DNA of 64,000 bases from Antarctobacter albus (GTDB taxonomy: Bacteria; Pseudomonadota; Alphaproteobacteria; Rhodobacterales; Rhodobacteraceae). The notes under the pieces were generated by a model that worked only from the letters and a program-made list of their open reading frames with translations, had not been told where the DNA came from and did no database searches. Every line of letters starts with the position of its first letter. Within the stretch, counting starts at the first letter, position 1. Shown here piece after piece: positions 41,104-49,835 of the stretch. The stretch spans positions 124,001 through 188,000 of the forward strand of contig NZ_FMZI01000007.1 in NCBI RefSeq assembly GCF_900101505.1, read 5' to 3'. The position numbers and the translations under genes are program-made.

Positions 41104-42336
41104 ATGTACGATCTGGCCATCATGTGGGATTGGGCGGCCTTTGCCGTCCGCTGGCTGCATGTCATCACCGCAATCGCCTGGATTGGCTCATCGTTCTACT
41201 TCATCGCGCTGGACCTGGGCCTGCGGAAGGTGCCGCATCTGCCGGTAGGCGCGCATGGCGAGGAATGGCAGGTCCACGGCGGCGGTTTCTATCACATCCA
41301 GAAATACCTGGTCGCACCGGAACAGATGCCGGACCACCTGACCTGGTTCAAATGGGAAAGCTATGCCACCTGGCTGTCGGGCGCGGGTCTCTTGATGATC
41401 GTCTACTGGGTCGGCGGAGAGCTGTTCCTGCTGGATCCGACCAAGGCGGAATTGTCGCTGTGGCAGGGCATCCTGATCTCGGCCGCGACGATCGGTGTGG
41501 GCTGGCTGCTGTACGACTTCCTCTGCAAGTCGAAGCTGGGTGACTATCCGACCGCGATGATGCTGGTGCTGTTTGTCATCATCGTGGTGATGAGCTGGGG
41601 TCTCAACCAGGTGTTCACGGGCCGCGCCGCCCTGCTGCACCTGGGTGCCTTCACGGCAACGATCATGACGGCCAACGTGTTCTTCATCATCATGCCGAAC
41701 CAGCGCGTCGTGGTGAAGGACCTGCAAGAGGGCCGGACCCCCGATCCCAAGTATGGCAAGATCGCCAAGCTGCGCTCGACACACAACAACTACCTGACCC
41801 TGCCGGTCATCTTCCTGATGCTGTCGAACCACTACCCGCTGGCCTTCGGCACCGACTACGCCTGGATCATCGCCAGTCTCGTGTTCCTGATGGGGGTGAC
41901 GATCCGGCACTACTTCAACTCGATGCACGCCCGCAAAGGCCAGCCGAACTGGACCTGGGCCGTCACGGTGATCCTCTTCATCGTTATCGCCTGGCTGTCG
42001 ACCGCGCCGATGCTGGACACCTACGACGAGGCAGAGGCACGCCCGCTGTCGCCCTACGAACAGCAATTCGCCTCGGCCGAGGGGTTCTCGGATGCCTATG
42101 ACGTGGTGCTGGGCAACTGCTCGATGTGCCATTCGCGCGAACCCGTCTGGGAGGGTGTGCTCTGGCCGCCCAAGGGCGTGGTGCTGGAGACGGAGTCCGA
42201 CGTGGCCCGCCATGCCAAGCAGATCTTCCTTCAGTCCGGGGTGAGTCACGCGATGCCGCCGCCCAACGCGATCTCGACGATGGATGCGGAAAGCCGGGCC
42301 ACCATCATTGCATGGTATCGCGACGCGACGCGCTAA
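41104..42336 (+). CDS. puuD: membrane urate oxidase with C-terminal cytochrome c domain
   Basis: A 410-residue PuuD-type enzyme oxidising urate to 5-hydroxyisourate. About eight transmembrane segments occupy residues 10-320 (start WDWAAFAVRWLHVITAIAWIGSSFYFIAL, with several membrane His residues). A small cytochrome c domain follows with haem motif CSMCH near 338 and axial Met in AMPPPN near 383. Electrons would pass through the haem to the respiratory chain rather than to give peroxide. The ATG at 41104 follows TAGGAGG. It is divergent from its likely LysR regulator. Confidence 0.92.
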   Translation: MYDLAIMWDWAAFAVRWLHVITAIAWIGSSFYFIALDLGLRKVPHLPVGAHGEEWQVHGGGFYHIQKYLVAPEQMPDHLTWFKWESYATWLSGAGLLMIVYWVGGELFLLDPTKAELSLWQGILISAATIGVGWLLYDFLCKSKLGDYPTAMMLVLFVIIVVMSWGLNQVFTGRAALLHLGAFTATIMTANVFFIIMPNQRVVVKDLQEGRTPDPKYGKIAKLRSTHNNYLTLPVIFLMLSNHYPLAFGTDYAWIIASLVFLMGVTIRHYFNSMHARKGQPNWTWAVTVILFIVIAWLSTAPMLDTYDEAEARPLSPYEQQFASAEGFSDAYDVVLGNCSMCHSREPVWEGVLWPPKGVVLETESDVARHAKQIFLQSGVSHAMPPPNAISTMDAESRATIIAWYRDATR

Positions 42337-42350
42337 GGCGCAAGGAATGA

Positions 42351-42392
42351 CGGCAACACCCCGGGCAGGACCTCCTGCCCGGGGTGTTGCCG
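42351..42392. terminator. 20-bp perfect inverted repeat between convergent genes
   Basis: Bases 42351-42370 are exactly complementary to 42373-42392, with two bases between. It lies between puuD (ends 42336) and the flavoprotein gene on the other strand (ends 42394), so it probably terminates both. No long T-run follows on either strand. Confidence 0.7.
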
Positions 42393-42393
42393 T

Positions 42394-43647
42394 TCATGTG
42401 GCGGGGATAAGCGCCAGGTCCTTGAGCGGTACGCCCGTGTCGGCCAGGTCCTTGAGCGGTACGCCCGTGTCGGCCACGGCCTTGGGCAGGGGGGACTTGC
42501 CACTCTCGATCAGGCGTTTGCCGGTCATGTAGGCGCGCGGGTCGTTCATCGCGTCCACGGCCAGCAGTTCGGGGCCGCGATAGTACCAGTGACTTTGCGT
42601 ACCCGGCTTGTCCCCGGGGCGCGTGACGACCCGGTCATAGCCGGTGTTCAACCCGGCGATCTGCAGCTTGGTCGCGTATTGATCCGACCAGAACCAGGGT
42701 TTGGCGACGTAAGGGTGCGGCTGTCCCAGCATCGCGGCGGCGACGGCCTCGGCCTGGTCGATGGCATTGGGCACGCTTTCCAGCCGGATGCGGCGGTCCT
42801 TCCAGGGGAAGGAACAGCAATCCCCGGCGGCATAGATGCCCTCGGCGCTGGTGCGGCCCATAACATCCACCGCGATCCCTTTGTCGATGGTCAGACCCGC
42901 CGCCTCGGCCAGAGCCGTGGCGGGGCGCACGCCGATGCCGCAAATGACGAAATCGACCTCCAGCGTGCTGCCGTTGGACAGCCTGGCGGACAGGGTGTCC
43001 CCGCATTGGTTCAGGCCGTCCAGCCCGCAGCCTTCGCGGATATCGACGCCATGCGCGGCATGCAGGGCCTTGATCCAGGTGGCGGTTTCGGCGCAGGCCA
43101 CGCGCGCAAGGATACGCGGCGCCATTTCCACAAGCGTCACCTGCACGCCCTGCTGCGCCGCGACCGCCGCTGCCTCCAGGCCGACGTAGCCACCGCCGAC
43201 GATTAGTGCGCGGCGCCCGGCGCGGAATTCATGCGCTGCGGCATCGGCGTCGGCCAGGCTGCGCATGGTGTAGACGCCGGGCAGGTCGCCGCCAATGGCA
43301 CCGGGCAGGCGCATCGGGTCGGCGCCGGTGGTCAGGGCGATCCTGTCGGCGGTGATCTCGCGGCCATCTGCCAGGCGCAGGCGCCGGGTCTTGGCGTCCA
43401 GTGACGCCACTCTGGTATCGGTGAAAAGGTCGATCTCCTGCTCGGCGTAGAAACTCTCGGGCCGCAGAAAGAGCCGGTCGAGTGCCATCTCGCCCAGCAT
43501 GTATTTCTTGGACAGGGGCGGGCGCTGGTAGGGCGCGACGGGTTCGGCGCCGAACAGCGACAGCCGCCCGTCATAGCCAAGCGCGCGAAGCTTCGCGGCC
43601 AGCGCCGCGCCTGCCTGGCCGGCGCCGATGATGGCGATATGGGTCAT
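42394..43647 (-). CDS. ferredoxin reductase-like FAD/NAD oxidoreductase
   Basis: A 417-residue flavoprotein of the oxygenase-coupled ferredoxin/rubredoxin reductase type. The FAD motif is IAIIGAGQAGAALAAKLRALGY (4-25), the NAD motif is ALIVGGGYVGLEAAAVAA (about 146-163), and IYAAGDCC is the second FAD site, with a C-terminal reductase dimerisation-type domain. It is the last gene of the ABC-OsmC-rhodanese-cyanase operon and may feed electrons to a partner in that pathway. The very C-terminus contains an 11-12 residue stretch encoded by a 30-bp tandem duplication (ADTGVPLKDL repeated). Confidence 0.85.
   Translation of the reverse strand: MTHIAIIGAGQAGAALAAKLRALGYDGRLSLFGAEPVAPYQRPPLSKKYMLGEMALDRLFLRPESFYAEQEIDLFTDTRVASLDAKTRRLRLADGREITADRIALTTGADPMRLPGAIGGDLPGVYTMRSLADADAAAHEFRAGRRALIVGGGYVGLEAAAVAAQQGVQVTLVEMAPRILARVACAETATWIKALHAAHGVDIREGCGLDGLNQCGDTLSARLSNGSTLEVDFVICGIGVRPATALAEAAGLTIDKGIAVDVMGRTSAEGIYAAGDCCSFPWKDRRIRLESVPNAIDQAEAVAAAMLGQPHPYVAKPWFWSDQYATKLQIAGLNTGYDRVVTRPGDKPGTQSHWYYRGPELLAVDAMNDPRAYMTGKRLIESGKSPLPKAVADTGVPLKDLADTGVPLKDLALIPAT
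42414..42473. repeat. 30-bp tandem duplication within the reductase gene
   Basis: The unit at 42414-42443 is repeated exactly at 42444-42473, followed by three more matching bases. It adds ten residues in frame (ADTGVPLKDL twice) near the end of the flavoprotein, a recent duplication by slippage. Confidence 0.9.
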
Positions 43648-43702
43648 TGGGGAAGGTCCTGTTGGCGGCGGCGGGCACGGCAAGGCGCGCCCGCCAGCAG
43701 GG

Positions 43703-44155
43703 TCAGTACATCTTGTAGGGCAGGAACTTGCCGTCGAGGATGACCTTCACGCGGTCGCCCTTGGGGTCCTCGGTGCGCGAAATGTCCATCGTGAAGTCGA
43801 TGGCCGACATGATCCCGTCACCGAATTCCTCTTCGATCAGCGCCTTCATCGTGGTGCCATAGACGGCCACGACCTCGTACAGGCGATAGATCAGCGGGTC
43901 GGCGGGGACCTGCGTCGGGATCGAGCCACGGTAGGGCACCATCATCAAGAGCGCCATTTCCTCGTCGGAAAAGTTCAACCCCAGCGCGTTGCCGGCCTTT
44001 TCGACCTGCTCCCTGGTCATGGACAGCTGGCCCATAAGCGCGGCGGTCACCCATTCCTTGGACTGGCCGACCTCCTTGGCCACGTCGGCCCATTTCACGC
44101 CGGTGAATGTCTTGTGCGCGATGATCTTCTCGGTCAGTTCGGCGCGGGTTGTCAT
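43703..44155 (-). CDS. cynS: cyanase (cyanate hydratase)
   Basis: A 150-residue cyanase that turns cyanate plus bicarbonate into CO2 and carbamate, hence ammonia. An N-terminal helical DNA-binding-like domain (1-85, KWADVAKEVGQSKEWVTAALMGQ) precedes the catalytic region with PLIYRLYEVV (catalytic Arg and Glu) and the conserved GDGIMSAIDFTMD. The ATG at 44155 begins the family N-terminus. It lies 41 bases after the rhodanese gene in the same operon. Confidence 0.93.
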   Translation of the reverse strand: MTTRAELTEKIIAHKTFTGVKWADVAKEVGQSKEWVTAALMGQLSMTREQVEKAGNALGLNFSDEEMALLMMVPYRGSIPTQVPADPLIYRLYEVVAVYGTTMKALIEEEFGDGIMSAIDFTMDISRTEDPKGDRVKVILDGKFLPYKMY

Positions 44156-44196
44156 GGTTTCAGTCTCCGTTCTTGTCAGGGGTTGGAAAAACCGGG

Positions 44197-45054
44197 TCAG
44201 GCGGGGAAGGGCAGGCCTTCCTCGATCGGCAGGGCGGGATCGCGGGACCATTCGTTCCAGGACCCGAAGTACAGCGCGACATCCTTCACCCCGGCCTCCT
44301 TGAGGGCCAGGAAGGTGTTCGAGGCGCGCGCGCCCTTGAAGCAGTAGAGCTTGACCGGCGTGTCCGGGGTGATCCCCACGGTGGCGCATTCGGCCAGCAC
44401 CTCGTCACGGGATTTCATCATCGGGCCGTCGGCGCCCGGCTTCATCATGCGGTACCATTCGATCCAGACGGCGCCGGGGATGCGGCCCTTGCGCGGGCAG
44501 AAGTCGACGCCGTAGGGCGAAGAGGATGTGCCGATCCATTCGTCGATGTCGCGCACGTCGAGGATCACGGAATCGTCCTCCGCCAGGGCGGCCTTCATGT
44601 CGTCGAGATCCATCATGATCCCGGCGGCGGACTCGTCGATTTCGAACCCGCCAGGTGTGGGCGCGACGGTTTCGGTCGAGACGGGCAGGCCGGCGGCGTC
44701 CCAGGCGGCATAGCCGCCGTGCAGGACCTTGATCCTGGGGTATCCCAGGTAGGACAGCAGGAAGAACCCGCGGCAGGACTGGCCGAAGCCAGTGTTCATC
44801 GAGGCCTCGTAGATGACCGCGGTCTTTGTCCCGTCCAGCCCGGCGGCGCCGAATTCGGCCGCGAACTTGTCGCGCAGCGTGGCCATGCCCTCGGCGTCCG
44901 ATGTGGCGAGGTAGGTAAAGATGTCGTGCATGTTCACCGCGCCTTCGATGTGGCCCGCGGCAAAGCTTTCGGGGTCGCGGGTGTCGATCAGGACGATGTT
45001 GCCGCCCGTCATGAGGGTCTGCAGTTCGGCAGGTGAGATCAGTGCGCTTTCCAT
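44197..45054 (-). CDS. two-domain rhodanese-type sulfurtransferase
   Basis: A 285-residue tandem-rhodanese protein (thiosulfate or 3-mercaptopyruvate sulfurtransferase family). Domain 1 (about 5-130) has IDTRDPESFAAGHIEGAVN. Domain 2 (about 150-280) has VILDVRDIDEWIG and the active loop CFKGARAS with the catalytic Cys near residue 243. Domain 1 lacks the catalytic Cys, as usual. Coupled to cyanase, it could move sulfane sulfur onto or off cyanide/thiocyanate, or process an organosulfur compound; the direction is not known. Confidence 0.87.
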   Translation of the reverse strand: MESALISPAELQTLMTGGNIVLIDTRDPESFAAGHIEGAVNMHDIFTYLATSDAEGMATLRDKFAAEFGAAGLDGTKTAVIYEASMNTGFGQSCRGFFLLSYLGYPRIKVLHGGYAAWDAAGLPVSTETVAPTPGGFEIDESAAGIMMDLDDMKAALAEDDSVILDVRDIDEWIGTSSSPYGVDFCPRKGRIPGAVWIEWYRMMKPGADGPMMKSRDEVLAECATVGITPDTPVKLYCFKGARASNTFLALKEAGVKDVALYFGSWNEWSRDPALPIEEGLPFPA

Positions 45055-45144
45055 GAGATCAGTCCTTTCCAGTTGGCAAAGTGAGTGGGTGCGGCGGCCT
45101 GCATCGGGTCGCCGTCGTTCATGGGTCGTCAGCTTGGGTGCGGA

Positions 45145-46245
45145 TCAGGTGTCGAGTGAGGCCAGCATCTTGCGCAGATGTTTGGTGGCCGGTGTCACGA
45201 TGGCCACGAAATAGGCCTCGCGGAGGCGGCGCTGCGCCTCACCGCCGGAGACATAGCCGCGTGCACCGCTGTGCAGCATGGCGTAATGCGCAGCCTCGAC
45301 CGCCAGTTCGCCGCCGGTCAGGCGTGCCTGCAACACGCGTTTCCAGAAGGCGTCCGAGAGGTCATAGGGGGTCTTGCAAAGCTCCAGAACCTCGGTGACC
45401 AGCGCGTCGTATTCGGCCTCCAGATCGTCCGCACCTTTTTCGAGATACTGGTTCACATGGCCCAGCGGCCCTTCCATCTTGCGGATCAGTTCAATCGAGC
45501 TGCGGATCATGCCCGCGGCCATCCCGCATTGCAGCAGGACGAAGCCGCCGCGTATGCGCTTGATGAATGCGGGTGCGGGGTCGCCGATCACCTGTTCGTC
45601 GGGGATGAACACGTCGCGGAACATCACCTGGCAGGTGGCGGTCCCGCCCATCGCGACGAAATCGTGGTCCAGCTTCAGCTTCACGCCCTTGGCCTCGTCG
45701 GCGTGGGCGATGGCCATGACGGTCTTGTCCTCGCCTTCGACCGAGAACATCACGCCGAACCAGCCATCGGCCGAGAGGTTCGACACCCAGGGCAGCACGC
45801 CCTTGACGCGGTAGCCGCCCTCGACACGGACCGCCTTGAGCTTGAGCTTTTCGATCTCGGCGATTGCCTTCATCGGGTTCGACATCCCGGTGCCGCCGAG
45901 GATCTCGCCTGTGGCGACCCTGGGAAGGATGTTTTCCTTCAGCCAGGCATTTTCGGATGAGGAGATGTACCACCCCAGCGCGTCCTGGCACCAGATGCAG
46001 AACCCGGTTGAGAGGCAGATCTCCGAGGCCCGCGCCATCGCCAGCACCGAGGGGCCCAGGTCGCAGGGTGCGTCGGGCCCGGCAAGGTGGGTGCCATAGG
46101 CGCCGGTGCCGCCCATCGCGCGCATGATCGCTTCGGGATAGGTCTTTTCATCGTCGATCGTGCGGACCATCGAGGTGAGGTCGCTGGCGGCGATCTGGTC
46201 CACCGCGTTCAGGTCGACGGTCGTAACGGGAGTCGCGATATTCAT
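45145..46245 (-). CDS. acyl-CoA dehydrogenase-like flavoprotein
   Basis: A 366-residue member of the acyl-CoA dehydrogenase superfamily. It has an N-terminal helical part, a central beta domain (GGTGMSNPMKAIAEIEKLKLKAVRVEGGYRVKGVLPWVSN, FVAMGGTATCQVMFRDVFIPDEQVIG) and a C-terminal helical domain. Such proteins include both true dehydrogenases and FMNH2-dependent monooxygenases of sulfur compounds (DszC/SfnC type). The latter fits the sulfur-linked neighbours, but no residue seen here decides. The ATG at 46245 begins the conserved protein. Confidence 0.8.
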   Translation of the reverse strand: MNIATPVTTVDLNAVDQIAASDLTSMVRTIDDEKTYPEAIMRAMGGTGAYGTHLAGPDAPCDLGPSVLAMARASEICLSTGFCIWCQDALGWYISSSENAWLKENILPRVATGEILGGTGMSNPMKAIAEIEKLKLKAVRVEGGYRVKGVLPWVSNLSADGWFGVMFSVEGEDKTVMAIAHADEAKGVKLKLDHDFVAMGGTATCQVMFRDVFIPDEQVIGDPAPAFIKRIRGGFVLLQCGMAAGMIRSSIELIRKMEGPLGHVNQYLEKGADDLEAEYDALVTEVLELCKTPYDLSDAFWKRVLQARLTGGELAVEAAHYAMLHSGARGYVSGGEAQRRLREAYFVAIVTPATKHLRKMLASLDT

Positions 46246-46331
46246 GGCGGGCTGTCCTTGAAACTGTGGCAATAGGGGCAGGCCCGTCCCGGCCGCGCGT
46301 CGCGCGGCGCGCATCCGGGACAGGCGGTGGA

Positions 46332-46868
46332 TCACATGGTTTCGGCGACCATGTTGACCGGGCGCGAGAAGGTGTTGAACACCGGCGACCACTGGATCAC
46401 GTGCTGGACCAGGGCGTCGATTTCCTCCTGCGGGCAGTCGGCCTCCATGTCGACCTTGATGCGAACGTCGGTGAACCCCACCGGCTTTTCGCTGGTGTCA
46501 CCGGTGCCCCAGACGGCGGTGATGTTCAGATCACCTTCCAGTTGCAGTTCAAGTTTCTGCACGGTGATGCCACGGGCAACAGCATTGGCATGCAGGCCGA
46601 CGGCGACACAGGATCCAAGCGCGGCCAGCGAGGCCTCAGAGGGGTTGGGCGCGGTGTCGTCGCCCAGAAGAGCCGGCGGTTCGTCCACGATGTAGGGTTC
46701 GAGGTCACGGATATAGTTGGCGTGGCGGAACTTGCCTTCGGCCACTGTTTTGCAGGTCAGTGTCTTGACGGCCTGGGGGTTTTCCTTGCCCTTGGCGATC
46801 AGCCCGTCGAGGCCGGTCTTGTCGATGGGGGCCAGGCAGCCTGTCAGGACGGTTGCGGGTTCAGACAT
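46332..46868 (-). CDS. OsmC family protein
   Basis: A 178-residue OsmC/Ohr-type protein. It contains PNPSEASLAALGSCVAVGLHANAVARGI with one of the two family cysteines visible (LGSC); the other candidate is the Cys in EADCPQEE. OsmC proteins reduce organic hydroperoxides or act on electrophilic sulfur compounds. Placed between a permease and an acyl-CoA dehydrogenase-like gene, it may take part in handling a thiol or isothiocyanate-like intermediate; this is inference. Confidence 0.82.
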   Translation of the reverse strand: MSEPATVLTGCLAPIDKTGLDGLIAKGKENPQAVKTLTCKTVAEGKFRHANYIRDLEPYIVDEPPALLGDDTAPNPSEASLAALGSCVAVGLHANAVARGITVQKLELQLEGDLNITAVWGTGDTSEKPVGFTDVRIKVDMEADCPQEEIDALVQHVIQWSPVFNTFSRPVNMVAETM

Positions 46869-46899
46869 GGGGTCTCTCCTCTGGTTGTCTGTCTTGGGG

Positions 46900-47721
46900 T
46901 CAGTGCGCGGTGTCGCGCACCCAGTTGAATTTCTTGATCGCCAGCATGCACAGCCAGTCGAGCGCGAAGCCGATGACGCCGATCACCACGACGACGGCGG
47001 CCAGCCGCGAGTAGTCCAGCGTGTCGCGGGCATCGTTGATCGCGTAGCCAAGCCCCGAGGTGACGCCGAGGTATTCCGCCGGCACCAACACCACCCAGGC
47101 GACGCCCAAGGCCAGCCGCAGGCCGGTCAGGATGTCGACGGCGATGGCGGGCAGGATCACCACGAACAGCATGTGGAACGGGTTGGCGCCGAGGTTGCGC
47201 GCCACCTTGAGCCAGCTGGGGTCGATCCGGCGCACGCCCGCGGCGGTCGAGAACAGGATCGGCCAGATCGCCGCCACCGCGATCAGGAAGACGATGGCGC
47301 CGTCCCAGGTGTCGTAGGCCATGACCGCAATGGGCATCCAGGACAGCGGAGAGATCATCCGCAGGAACTGGAACGGGACGTTGGTGATCTCGCGCAGGAA
47401 GGGGATGCGCCCGATAGCGATGCCCACGGGCACGCCGATGGCGGCCGCGATCCCCATGCCATAGCCCACGCGATAGAGCGAGGGCCCCGACATCTGCCAG
47501 ACTTCGCCCGAGGTGACGATGTCCTGCAATGCGGCCAGTGTGGGTGCCGGGGCGAAATCGGCAAAGGCGAACATGTCGGGATCGTTTGCTACCGCCAGGC
47601 CGCCGAGCCACCACAGCAGCATCAGCGCAGCGATGCCCAGGGCCGCATTTGCGATGCCCCGCAGCCGGCCCAGCCGGGGCAGGCGGAAACCGCCTGCCGG
47701 GGTGTCGGGGATCGCGGTCAC
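46900..47721 (-). CDS. ABC transporter permease (SsuC/TauC/CynB type)
   Basis: A 273-residue permease of the nitrate/sulfonate/taurine/cyanate group, with six or so membrane segments and the EAA-like loop SWLKVARNLGANPFHMLFVVILPA. It starts at a GTG overlapping the stop of the binding-protein gene (GTGA), so translation is coupled. Together with the neighbouring binding protein and ATPase it forms one importer. Confidence 0.88.
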   Translation of the reverse strand: MTAIPDTPAGGFRLPRLGRLRGIANAALGIAALMLLWWLGGLAVANDPDMFAFADFAPAPTLAALQDIVTSGEVWQMSGPSLYRVGYGMGIAAAIGVPVGIAIGRIPFLREITNVPFQFLRMISPLSWMPIAVMAYDTWDGAIVFLIAVAAIWPILFSTAAGVRRIDPSWLKVARNLGANPFHMLFVVILPAIAVDILTGLRLALGVAWVVLVPAEYLGVTSGLGYAINDARDTLDYSRLAAVVVVIGVIGFALDWLCMLAIKKFNWVRDTAH

Positions 47722-48953
47722 AGCTTCAGGACCTCGTCCCGGTTGAACGGGTCGCCCGCGTTGACCGAGGGATCGTTCTGCCATTCCGGGTACTTGTCCA
47801 GCGCGGCCTTGACGAATTCGTAGTTCACGAGGTCGTCGGCGACATGCTGCGGGTCCAGATCGGCCAGGAAGGTCGCGTCACCGGAAACGACGGTCTTGTT
47901 CATCTCCTCGACGATCAGCTTGGTCGCCGAAGGATAGGGCCAGGGCTGAAAGTCGATGCGGCCGTTCTGCCAGTCGGCGACGTGCTTGTTGGCGCCGATA
48001 GTGGTGTAATCCTCGTCGTCGTAATGGGTCATGGCGCGGGTCACGACCGGCGCGGGCGCGGGCAGGTAGCCCCAGCCGTCCTTGGACAGCAGGCCCGCGA
48101 CTTCGGCCTTGTTCTGGCTGGAATAGATCGCGCCCCGGACCACGGCGTTCATCACCTTCTGGGTCCACTCGCGTTTCTTTTCGGTCACCTCCTCGTGCAT
48201 GCAGACGACGCAGCAGGGATGGTTCTTCCAGATGTCGCCGGTAAAGCGCAGCATCCGCGCGCCGGCCTTCAGCTCTCCCAGCGCATTGAACGGCTCGGCC
48301 ACGATGTAGGCGTCGATCTTGCGCGCGGCCAGCGCCGGCGGCATCTCTGGCGGCGGCAGGACCTGCAGGTTGCACTCATTGGCGGCCAGCGGTTCGCCCT
48401 GGGCCTTGATGACCGGGGTCACACCCGACTGACGCAGCGCGTATTGCAGCACGACGTTGTGCATCGAATACCAGAAGGGCACCGCCACCTGCTTGCCGCC
48501 AAGCTGGCTGAAATCGGTGATGTCCGTATGCCGCCCCACCACCAGGCCAGAGCCGTTGGTATGCGCCCAGGACATGATCTTGACCGGGAAATTGTTGTTG
48601 TAGCGCATCCAGACCGGGATCGGCTTGAGGAAGTGCACCAGGTTGAACTTGTTGGCGGCAAAGCCTTCGATCAGGGGCGACCAGCCGCGGATCAGCGTCG
48701 GCTTTTCGCTCTCCAGCCCTTCGTCCTCGAAATAGCCCATGCCGTGTGCCACCAGCAGTGCGGTGGCATCGGTGATCGGCAGGTAACCGATGCGCACGAC
48801 CTCGTCCTCCTGCGCGTAGGACATGTTGGGCATCCCACCCAGCATCGTGGCCAGCGAGGCAAACAGCCCGCCCTTGGCCAGCATGTCCAGCGTTTGGCGC
48901 CGGCTGAAGTCGGAGGCGAAGTATTCTTCGTCGTCCCAGGTGTCTTTGGTCAT
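47718..48953 (-). CDS. ABC substrate-binding protein with Tat signal (NrtA/SsuA/CynA-like)
   Basis: A 411-residue periplasmic binding protein. A twin-arginine signal (SRRQTLDMLAKGGLFASL, about 17-34) implies export in folded form, possibly with a cofactor or ligand. The mature part VVRIGYLPITDATALLVAHGMGYFEDEGL is typical of the NMT1/THI5-like and nitrate/sulfonate/cyanate binders. Its ligand is unknown; cyanate, thiocyanate or a small organosulfur compound would fit the operon. Confidence 0.86.
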   Translation of the reverse strand: MTKDTWDDEEYFASDFSRRQTLDMLAKGGLFASLATMLGGMPNMSYAQEDEVVRIGYLPITDATALLVAHGMGYFEDEGLESEKPTLIRGWSPLIEGFAANKFNLVHFLKPIPVWMRYNNNFPVKIMSWAHTNGSGLVVGRHTDITDFSQLGGKQVAVPFWYSMHNVVLQYALRQSGVTPVIKAQGEPLAANECNLQVLPPPEMPPALAARKIDAYIVAEPFNALGELKAGARMLRFTGDIWKNHPCCVVCMHEEVTEKKREWTQKVMNAVVRGAIYSSQNKAEVAGLLSKDGWGYLPAPAPVVTRAMTHYDDEDYTTIGANKHVADWQNGRIDFQPWPYPSATKLIVEEMNKTVVSGDATFLADLDPQHVADDLVNYEFVKAALDKYPEWQNDPSVNAGDPFNRDEVLKL

Positions 48954-48989
48954 GATCTCAGGTCCTCTCTGGCGGATCTTCGGTCTGTG

Positions 48990-49835
48990 TCAGGTCAGCG
49001 GGGTGGTCGCGTCGCCGTGGGCGACATCGGTGTAAAGCTGCATCATCCGGGCCTGTTCGCGCTGGAACGCCTCCGAGCCCGTGCTGCGCGCCGCGTCCTC
49101 CAGCGGTATGGCGACGTCATGGGCAACGCGGCCCGGGTTGGCGTCCAGCACCAGCACGCGGTCGGCCATCAGCACGGCCTCGGACACGTCATGCGTGACC
49201 AGCACCATCGTGATGCCCAGCGTCCTGGCGATGTCTCGGACGTCGCGTTGCAGGCTGCGCCGGGTAAAGGCGTCGAGCGCCGAAAACGGTTCGTCCAGCA
49301 GCAGCATCTGGGGGCTGGTGGCCAGGCTGCGGGCCAGGGCCACGCGCTGCTGTTGTCCGCCGGACAGGTCCTGCACGTTGCGGCCGGCAAAGCTGGCCAG
49401 GTCGACGAGTTCCAGCACGTCGGGGACGCGGGTGGCGATCTCGCGGCTGCGCCGGGCGAATTTCAGTCCCAGGGCGGCGTTCTGCGCGACCGTCATCCAG
49501 GGATAGAGCGACGGGGCCTGGAACATCATCACCCATCGGGGGCTGGGGCCGCGCACCTCGTTTCCGTTGATGGCGACCTCGCCCGTGCTGGGGTGCGACA
49601 GGCCCGCCAGCATGTGCAGCAGGGTCGACTTTCCGCATCCGGACCGGCCCAGCAGTGCCACGACCTCGCCTTGGCGGATTTCGAAATCGAGGTCCTGTAA
49701 TACGGGGCCATCGGCGCGCCTGTAGGTATGCGACAGGCCACGGACGGCGACATGGGCGCCACGCACGGGTTTGACCGCAGGTGCCTTGGGCTTTTTGGTG
49801 GCGCCGCTCTCCGTCTTGAACCGTGTCACAACCAT
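48990..49835 (-). CDS. ABC transporter ATPase (SsuB/TauB/CynD type)
   Basis: A 281-residue ATPase with Walker A GRSGCGKST, Q-loop region MFQAPSLYPW, signature LSGGQQQRV, Walker B LLLDEPFSALD and switch His in VTHDVSEA. A basic N-terminal extension of about 25 residues (KTESGATKKPKAPAVKPVRG) precedes the domain. It is the first gene of the minus-strand operon running to 42394 and is divergent from the TetR gene. Confidence 0.88.
   Translation of the reverse strand: MVVTRFKTESGATKKPKAPAVKPVRGAHVAVRGLSHTYRRADGPVLQDLDFEIRQGEVVALLGRSGCGKSTLLHMLAGLSHPSTGEVAINGNEVRGPSPRWVMMFQAPSLYPWMTVAQNAALGLKFARRSREIATRVPDVLELVDLASFAGRNVQDLSGGQQQRVALARSLATSPQMLLLDEPFSALDAFTRRSLQRDVRDIARTLGITMVLVTHDVSEAVLMADRVLVLDANPGRVAHDVAIPLEDAARSTGSEAFQREQARMMQLYTDVAHGDATTPLT

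Noticed and set aside
47529-49700. Open frame of 723 codons on the plus strand
   Set aside because: It is antisense to the permease, binding protein and ATPase genes and has no recognisable domain.
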